NCBI GenBank assembly: GCA_900472295.1
Contig: UCIA01000029.1
Coordinates: 223,505-287,504, forward strand
Reading direction: 5' to 3'
DNA length: 64,000 bases
Origin: Hyphomicrobiales bacterium
GTDB taxonomy: Bacteria; Pseudomonadota; Alphaproteobacteria; Rhizobiales; Rhizobiaceae
How positions within the stretch are numbered: position 1 is the stretch's first letter; every line of letters starts with the position of its first letter. The notes beneath the pieces were generated by a model that was given only the letters and a program-made list of their open reading frames with translations, did no database searches and had not been told where the DNA came from. Below are positions 59,839 to 64,000 of this stretch, in pieces. A program made the position numbers and the translations under genes.

Positions 59839-60175
59839 CGAAGAGCACATCATGAGCACCAAGGAGAAGCTGGTGCGCATGGCCAACCAGATCGGCGCGT
59901 TCTTCCACTCCAAGCCCCGCGAGGAAGGCATTGCCGGCATCGCCGAGCACATCAACAAGTTCTGGGAACCCAGAATGCGCCGGCAGTTCTTCGAGATGCT
60001 GGATAGCGGCAGCACGGAATTCAATGAACTCGTCGTGGCCGCTTCGGCCAAGATTCGTCGCCCGAACGCACCGGAAGGCCCAGGCTTCAGCGCCGAAGTC
60101 GAGCGCGGCGCGCCCGGCGGCAAGGGCACGGCGGCGGGGGAATCCACCGCCGAGATCGCCGCCTCGCAGAAGTAA
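59828..60175 (+). CDS. fdsD: Formate dehydrogenase delta subunit FdsD
   Basis: A 115-residue small accessory protein of the fds operon. The conserved core is L-V-R-M-A-N-Q-I-G-A-F-F-H-S and A-E-H-I-N-K-F-W-E-P-R-M-R-R-Q, matching FdsD, which is needed for full enzyme assembly or activity. The C-terminal 45 residues are an alanine/glycine-rich tail. ATG 59828 overlaps fdhD by 11 nt and has GGGAG upstream; ATG 59852 (M-S-T-K-E-K) is a close alternative. Confidence 0.92.
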   Translation: MSHDEEHIMSTKEKLVRMANQIGAFFHSKPREEGIAGIAEHINKFWEPRMRRQFFEMLDSGSTEFNELVVAASAKIRRPNAPEGPGFSAEVERGAPGGKGTAAGESTAEIAASQK

Positions 60176-60298
60176 CTTCTCGAAAACGGCTTCGGGTCGC
60201 TGGCCTATATTCCTACTTTCTAAAGTTTGACTGCCGCTAGCGGCCCGCCTCTGCTATGGTCGGTGATCAGAAATCGTCTGGCCGGGCGGGACAGCGAC

Positions 60299-61852
60299 GT
60301 GAGGCCGATCGAGACGCGATATGCCCTCAGCGGCGACGTGCGGATCGCCTATCAGGTGGTCGGCCAGGGATCGTTCGATCTGGTTTTCGTGCCGGGCTTC
60401 ATTTCCAATCTCGACCTGCATTGGGAAGACGAAGGCTATTCCCGGCTGTTGAGGCGGCTTTCGGCGTTCTCGCGGCTGATCCTGTTCGACAAGCGCGGCA
60501 CCGGCCTGTCCGACCGCGTCGATGCCAACCATCTGCCCAGCTTAGAGACCCGCATGGACGACGTGCGCGCGGTGATGGATGCCACCGGCAGCGGCCGCGC
60601 GGCCCTGCTCGGCGCCTCGGAAGGTGCGCCGATGGCGATGCTGTTTGCCGCCACTTACCCGGAGCGGACGCGAGCGTTGGCGCTCTATGGCGGCTATGCG
60701 CATTTCCACAAATGGGTGATGCCGCCTGAACGGCTAGAGGCCTTCATCGCGACGGCCGGCACGACCTGGGGCACCGGCGCCACGTTGCCCAACTTTGCGC
60801 CGGGCCGCGTCGACGACGCGCATTTTACCCAGTGGTGGGCGCGTTTCGAAAGGCTGTCGGCCAGCCCGACGGCAGCGGCTGCACTTGCCCGGATGAATGC
60901 CGGCATCGACGTGCGCGGCGTGCTTTCGGCGATCAGCGCACCGACACTGCTCATCCATCGCCGCAACGATGTGCGCGTGAACCCCGACGCCAGCCGCTTC
61001 CTGGCGAAAGAGATCGCGAATGCGCGACTGGTCGAAATCCCCGGTCGCGACCACCCGATCTGGACCGGCGATGTCGACAAGGTGGCCGACCTGATCGAGG
61101 AATTCCTGACCGGCGAGCGCGCCGTGGCCGCAGCCGAGCGCGTGCTTGCCGCCCTTCTGGTCACACGCATCTACGACACCGCGCGGCTCGGCGACCGCAT
61201 GTGGAGCGAGCGCAGCGGGCGTTTCCAGGAGACTTGGCGGATCCTGGTTGGCCGCCATGGCGGCCGCGCGGTAGGCATGCATGGCGAGTTGATGATCGCG
61301 CGCTTCGACGGGCCGGGGCGCGCCATACGCTGCGCGGCGGCACTGCGCGATGCGGCACAGGAAATCGGCGTGGCGAGCGCGCAAGGCGCACATGTCGGCG
61401 AGATCGAACTGCGCGGACCGCCGGTCGGGCTGATGGTGCGGGTGACGATGCAGATCGCCGCCCATGCCGGCCGCGGCGACATCCTGGCGTCGCGGCTGGT
61501 AGCCGATCTGGCGGCCGGTTCCGGCCTGCATTTCATCGATGCCGGGCGTATCGCGCTGGATGAGCTGGACGAGCCGCAGGCGCTGGTCCAGATGACATCG
61601 GAACAGCATCTGGAACCAGCCTGCCGGCCCAAGGCCAGGCCCGCCGAGCCGGCTCACCTGACGGCGCGCGAAAGCGAGGTGGTTAGCCTGATTGCCGACG
61701 GCAAGAGCAATGCAGCGATCGCCGCCGAGCTGCGGCTGAGCGAGCATACGGTCAAGCGCCACGTCGCCAACATATTGCTGAAGCTCGACCTGCCGTCGCG
61801 GGCGGCTGCAGCGGCATTTTCCGCCAGGCACACTGGCCCGGACGGGCCATAG
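60299..61852 (+). CDS. Alpha/beta hydrolase - degenerate adenylate cyclase - LuxR HTH fusion regulator
   Basis: A 517-residue three-part protein. Residues 1-265 are an alpha/beta hydrolase with intact elbow G-A-S-E-G (S107) and a G-R-D-H-P (H252) catalytic histidine. Residues 280-435 align with class III adenylate/guanylate cyclases, but the metal aspartate of the usual F-T-D-I is replaced (L-V-T-R-I), and the usual G-D-G-F loop reads M-H-G-E-L, so cyclase activity is unlikely. Residues 453-511 form a LuxR/NarL HTH (L-T-A-R-E-S-E-V-V-S-L-I-A). The start GTG 60299 (M-R-P-I-E-T-R-Y) is favoured over TTG 60227. It probably regulates the operon that follows. Confidence 0.87.
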   Translation: MRPIETRYALSGDVRIAYQVVGQGSFDLVFVPGFISNLDLHWEDEGYSRLLRRLSAFSRLILFDKRGTGLSDRVDANHLPSLETRMDDVRAVMDATGSGRAALLGASEGAPMAMLFAATYPERTRALALYGGYAHFHKWVMPPERLEAFIATAGTTWGTGATLPNFAPGRVDDAHFTQWWARFERLSASPTAAAALARMNAGIDVRGVLSAISAPTLLIHRRNDVRVNPDASRFLAKEIANARLVEIPGRDHPIWTGDVDKVADLIEEFLTGERAVAAAERVLAALLVTRIYDTARLGDRMWSERSGRFQETWRILVGRHGGRAVGMHGELMIARFDGPGRAIRCAAALRDAAQEIGVASAQGAHVGEIELRGPPVGLMVRVTMQIAAHAGRGDILASRLVADLAAGSGLHFIDAGRIALDELDEPQALVQMTSEQHLEPACRPKARPAEPAHLTARESEVVSLIADGKSNAAIAAELRLSEHTVKRHVANILLKLDLPSRAAAAAFSARHTGPDGP

Positions 61853-61962
61853 CAGCCATGGCGCTTTCGGGCGAAGCGGCCTGGGTTGCGCAGACGCTAT
61901 CAATTCTTCCCATGCAGGCCAGGCGGATGTCGCCGGGAAAGGCGCTGCGAACGGAGGATGCA

Positions 61963-62442
61963 ATGCTGAAGTCAAACAGGTCGATCAAATCGCTGGTGAT
62001 AGCGGCAGGCGTTTGCGCGCTGTTCGCTATCCCCCCTGCCAAGGCCGAAGACGCCTCCGCGGCGGCGGCATACAAGGACATCGAGGCGACGCTCGGCTCG
62101 GTGCCGGACATGTTCAGAACCCTGCCTGATGTCGCGGTTGCCGGCGCCTGGGCCGAGATCAAGGGCGTTCAACTCAATCCGAAGACCGCGCTCGACGGCA
62201 AGACCAAGGAGTTGATGGGGCTGGCCGTCGCCGCGCAGATCCCGTGCCAATACTGCGTCTATTTCCACACCGAGGCCGCCAGGCTCAATGGCGCGACCGA
62301 CGAGGAGATCAAGGAGGCGATCGCGATGTCGGCGATCGTGCGCCACTGGTCGACGATGCTCAACGGCAGCCAGGTCGATTTCGCCACCTTCAAGCAACAA
62401 GCCGACGGCGTGTTCGCGGCCGTCAAAGCGAAGTCGCAGTGA
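61963..62442 (+). CDS. Exported carboxymuconolactone decarboxylase (AhpD-fold) protein
   Basis: A 159-residue protein with a Sec signal peptide (S-L-V-I-A-A-G-V-C-A-L-F-A-I-P-P-A-K-A) and a CMD/AhpD-like helical domain bearing P-C-Q-Y-C-V-Y-F-H, the redox CxxCxxxH site. AhpD-fold proteins reduce peroxide-related disulphides or decarboxylate lactones. A periplasmic one is unusual and its reaction is unknown. GGAGG lies before ATG 61963; the frame extends to 61858 without support. It is first of three genes in tandem with gaps of 76 and 11 nt. Confidence 0.88.
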   Translation: MLKSNRSIKSLVIAAGVCALFAIPPAKAEDASAAAAYKDIEATLGSVPDMFRTLPDVAVAGAWAEIKGVQLNPKTALDGKTKELMGLAVAAQIPCQYCVYFHTEAARLNGATDEEIKEAIAMSAIVRHWSTMLNGSQVDFATFKQQADGVFAAVKAKSQ

Positions 62443-62518
62443 AAAGCCTGCCCGGTGACGAGCGCCGGGTAGAGCTTCTGATCATCAACCGCCCGATCGA
62501 TGGGCCATGGAGGGAGAA

Positions 62519-62881
62519 ATGCTGACCAAGACGCAAAGCGTGGACGGCGCGGCGATCAAGAAGGCGATCGAAGGCCGGGACGGCAGGATGCTGGCGAGTT
62601 TTTACGCCGATGACGCGCTGGTGCGGGTGATCGACCGCAACAACCCACCGAGCAAGCCGCGCGAGATTCGCGGCCGCGCGGCGATCAGCACGTTCTGGGA
62701 CGACATCTGCAGCCGGGCGATGACCCACAAGGTCGACACCACCATCGCTGATGGCGACAACCTCGCCTTCACCCAGGCCTGCGCCTATCCGGACGGAACG
62801 AAAGTGTTCTGCGCGGCGATGTTGGAGCTGAAGAATGGGCGGATTGCACGACAGACCGTCGTGCAAGCCTGGGATGAGTGA
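62519..62881 (+). CDS. SnoaL/NTF2-like protein
   Basis: A 120-residue cone-shaped alpha-beta fold protein (A-I-K-K-A-I-E-G-R-D-G-R-M-L-A-S-F-Y-A-D-D-A then I-R-G-R-A-A-I-S-T-F-W). SnoaL-like proteins include isomerases, hydrolases and non-enzymatic binders, and no catalytic set is certain here. GGAGGGAG lies just before ATG 62519. It sits between the exported CMD protein and a dimeric-barrel protein and is probably co-transcribed with both. Confidence 0.82.
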   Translation: MLTKTQSVDGAAIKKAIEGRDGRMLASFYADDALVRVIDRNNPPSKPREIRGRAAISTFWDDICSRAMTHKVDTTIADGDNLAFTQACAYPDGTKVFCAAMLELKNGRIARQTVVQAWDE

Positions 62882-62892
62882 GGAGGAGAGAC

Positions 62893-63207
62893 ATGTTCAG
62901 CGCCAGATGGCAGATCGACGCCAAATTCGGGCACAAGCAGACCGTGCTTGAACTGCTCAAGAAATGGGAGCGCGAAATCGGCTCCCAAGTCGGCATCGCC
63001 GACCTCAAGTTCCAGATCATGACCGGATCGATCGGCGCCCGCGAAGCGACGGTCGAATCGCATCATCAGGTCGAAAGCCTCGCCCAACTGGAGGCGTTCT
63101 TCGCCAGGATCGGCAAGATCGACGCCCACGCCAAATGGGGCAAGGAGATGGAGCCCTATGTCGTGTCGGGCACCAGCCTGTGGAACATCTACCGCATCGT
63201 GGAGTAG
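62893..63207 (+). CDS. Small dimeric alpha-beta-barrel-like protein, unknown function
   Basis: A 104-residue protein starting M-F-S-A-R-W-Q-I-D-A-K-F-G-H-K-Q, with strand-helix-strand periodicity (L-K-F-Q-I-M-T-G-S-I-G then S-L-A-Q-L-E-A-F-F-A-R-I) and ending N-I-Y-R-I-V-E. The pattern resembles NIPSNAP or antibiotic-monooxygenase-like ferredoxin folds, but I cannot name the family securely. GGAGGAG precedes ATG 62893, 11 nt after the SnoaL-like gene. A palindromic repeat follows the stop. Confidence 0.7.
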   Translation: MFSARWQIDAKFGHKQTVLELLKKWEREIGSQVGIADLKFQIMTGSIGAREATVESHHQVESLAQLEAFFARIGKIDAHAKWGKEMEPYVVSGTSLWNIYRIVE

Positions 63208-63209
63208 CG

Positions 63210-63342
63210 GTCTTCGCCCCGTTTACGGGAGAAGATGCCGGCAGGCAGATGAGGGGCGGAGCCAGCCTCCGCTAGGTTTGCGCCGCCCCCCCATCCGGCC
63301 CTTCGGGCCACCTTCTCCCCGCGAACGGGGAGAAGGGAAACT
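63210..63342. repeat. Imperfect inverted-repeat intergenic element
   Basis: The left arm (from about 63216, CCCCGTTTACGGGAGAAGAT) is mirrored imperfectly by the right arm (about 63285-63338, ending near ACCTTCTCCCCGCGAACGGG). Both arms carry small internal dyads, including GGCCCTTCGGGCC at 63297-63309. There is no coding potential. It lies between convergent genes and may also terminate transcription. It is a different sequence from the element at 58848-59007 but similar in layout. Confidence 0.7.
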
Positions 63343-64000
63343 TCACCCGTGGGCAACCATCACATGCCGCACGGCGGTGTAGTCCTCCAGCGCATAGAGT
63401 GACATGTCCTTGCCGTAGCCGGATTGCTTCAGCCCACCATGCGGCATCTCGTTGGTCAGCATGAAATGGGTGTTGATCCAGGTGCAGCCATACTGAAGAC
63501 GTGCGGCCGTTGCCATGGCGCGTGAGACATCCTTGGTCCACACCGACGACGCCAGGCCATAGTCGCTGTCATTGGCCCAGCCCACCGCTTCATCGACCTC
63601 GGAGAAGCGGGTGATCGAGACGACCGGGCCGAACACTTCGCGGCGCACGATCTCGTCCTCCTGTAGCGCGCCGGCAACCACCGTCGGCTGGTAGTAGAAG
63701 CCGGAGCCCTCGCCCGGCTTGCCGCCGGTGGTGATCTCGATGTGCTTCAAATCCGAGGCGCGCTCGACGAAGCTCGAGACGCGGTCGCGCTGACGACGCG
63801 AGATCAGCGGACCGATCTCGTTCTCGGTGTCGTCGGGCTGGTTGTACTTGATCGTCGACACCGCTGAGGACAGGTCGGCGACGAGCTTGTCGTAGATCTT
63901 CTTGCCGGCATAGATGCGGCAGGCCGCCGTGCAGTCCTGGCCGGCATTGTAGTAGCCGAAGGCACGCAGGCCGCTGACGACGGCACCGAGGTCGGCGTCG
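63343..64000 (-). CDS. patD: Gamma-aminobutyraldehyde dehydrogenase (truncated by window edge)
   Basis: The C-terminal 218 codons of an aldehyde dehydrogenase. The catalytic cysteine is in Y-Y-N-A-G-Q-D-C-T-A-A-C-R-I-Y-A. The later E-V-F-G-P-V-V-S motif is present, and the C-terminus L-Q-Y-G-C-T-W-I-N-T-H-F-M-L ... L-E-D-Y-T-A-V-R-H-V-M-V closely follows the E. coli PatD (YdcW) pattern. PatD oxidises 4-aminobutanal from putrescine to GABA. The frame continues open to the right edge with no start codon reached. Polyamine genes may lie beyond the window. Confidence 0.9.
   Translation of the reverse strand, partial: DADLGAVVSGLRAFGYYNAGQDCTAACRIYAGKKIYDKLVADLSSAVSTIKYNQPDDTENEIGPLISRRQRDRVSSFVERASDLKHIEITTGGKPGEGSGFYYQPTVVAGALQEDEIVRREVFGPVVSITRFSEVDEAVGWANDSDYGLASSVWTKDVSRAMATAARLQYGCTWINTHFMLTNEMPHGGLKQSGYGKDMSLYALEDYTAVRHVMVAHG

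Noticed and set aside
60256..60729. Plus-strand frame starting at an ATG within the regulator region
   Set aside because: The frame is out of phase with the alpha/beta-hydrolase protein and gives an arginine-rich nonsense product.

Overview
The window looks like chromosomal DNA of a GC-rich alphaproteobacterium of the order Hyphomicrobiales (Rhizobiales), most likely Mesorhizobium or a close relative. This is inferred from gene content: a tandem YejA peptide-importer operon, FdsGBA-type formate dehydrogenase with FdhD and FdsD, orfA-pit phosphate uptake, a pheA-kdsB pair, a CycM-like anchored cytochrome c, and intergenic palindromic repeats of the kind common in rhizobia. No taxonomic marker gene such as 16S rRNA is present. 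There is no prophage, insertion sequence, integrase or CRISPR array. Almost everything reads as core chromosome.

Layout. 1-2.8 kb: the 3' part of a peptide ABC-importer operon on the minus strand (binding protein, permease, start of a second permease). 3-8.7 kb, minus strand: lytic transglycosylase, recR, a SleB-type cell-wall hydrolase lipoprotein, ybaB, dnaX and the small SRP RNA. 8.8-11.4 kb, plus strand: HIT protein, nudC, a Dabb-domain protein, and a Phd/VapC toxin-antitoxin pair behind a perfect 34-bp palindrome. 11.4-13.1 kb, minus: pheA and kdsB, divergent from a membrane cytochrome c. 14-21.7 kb: yejA-yejA-yejB-yejE-yejF. 21.7-23.4 kb: hydroxyacid dehydrogenase, an AT-rich small membrane protein and a lipoprotein. 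23.4-28.4 kb: TPR methyltransferase, a ligase-associated exonuclease plus ATP-dependent DNA ligase, and a repeat-containing membrane protein. tRNA-Thr(CGU) lies at 28.7 kb. 29.4-34.6 kb: a complete dppABCDF operon on the minus strand. 35-37.8 kb: a fatty-acyl-CoA ligase with a histone-H1-like N-terminal tail, followed by an ETF-beta-lysine-methyltransferase-like enzyme. 38-41.4 kb: a serine hydrolase, then pgi and a phosphoglycolate-phosphatase-like gene. 41.4-48.4 kb: a palindromic repeat cluster, a MocR regulator, an MttB-family methyltransferase, a GFA protein, a sugar-acid dehydratase and CoxG. 48.4-52.7 kb: Mrp, pit with its DUF47 partner, and a GAF-GGDEF-PilZ protein. 52.9-60.2 kb: LysR regulator and fdsGBA-fdhD-fdsD, interrupted by a 47-bp perfect inverted repeat. 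60.3-63.2 kb: an alpha/beta-hydrolase, degenerate-cyclase and LuxR fusion regulator next to a three-gene operon. 63.3 kb to the end: a truncated patD aldehyde dehydrogenase.

How the genes work together. Three peptide importers (partial Dpp/Opp-like, Yej and Dpp) dominate the transport content. The formate dehydrogenase block is a complete unit with subunits, sulfurtransferase, accessory protein, a LysR regulator and a candidate ATAG-N7-CTAT operator. The most unusual items are the hydrolase-pseudocyclase-LuxR regulator beside a periplasmic CMD-fold protein, the lysine/alanine/proline-rich tail on FadD, an Mrp ATPase lacking its usual cluster cysteines, the TA operator palindrome, and the repeat elements. 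I did not see an obviously new defence or biosynthetic system.
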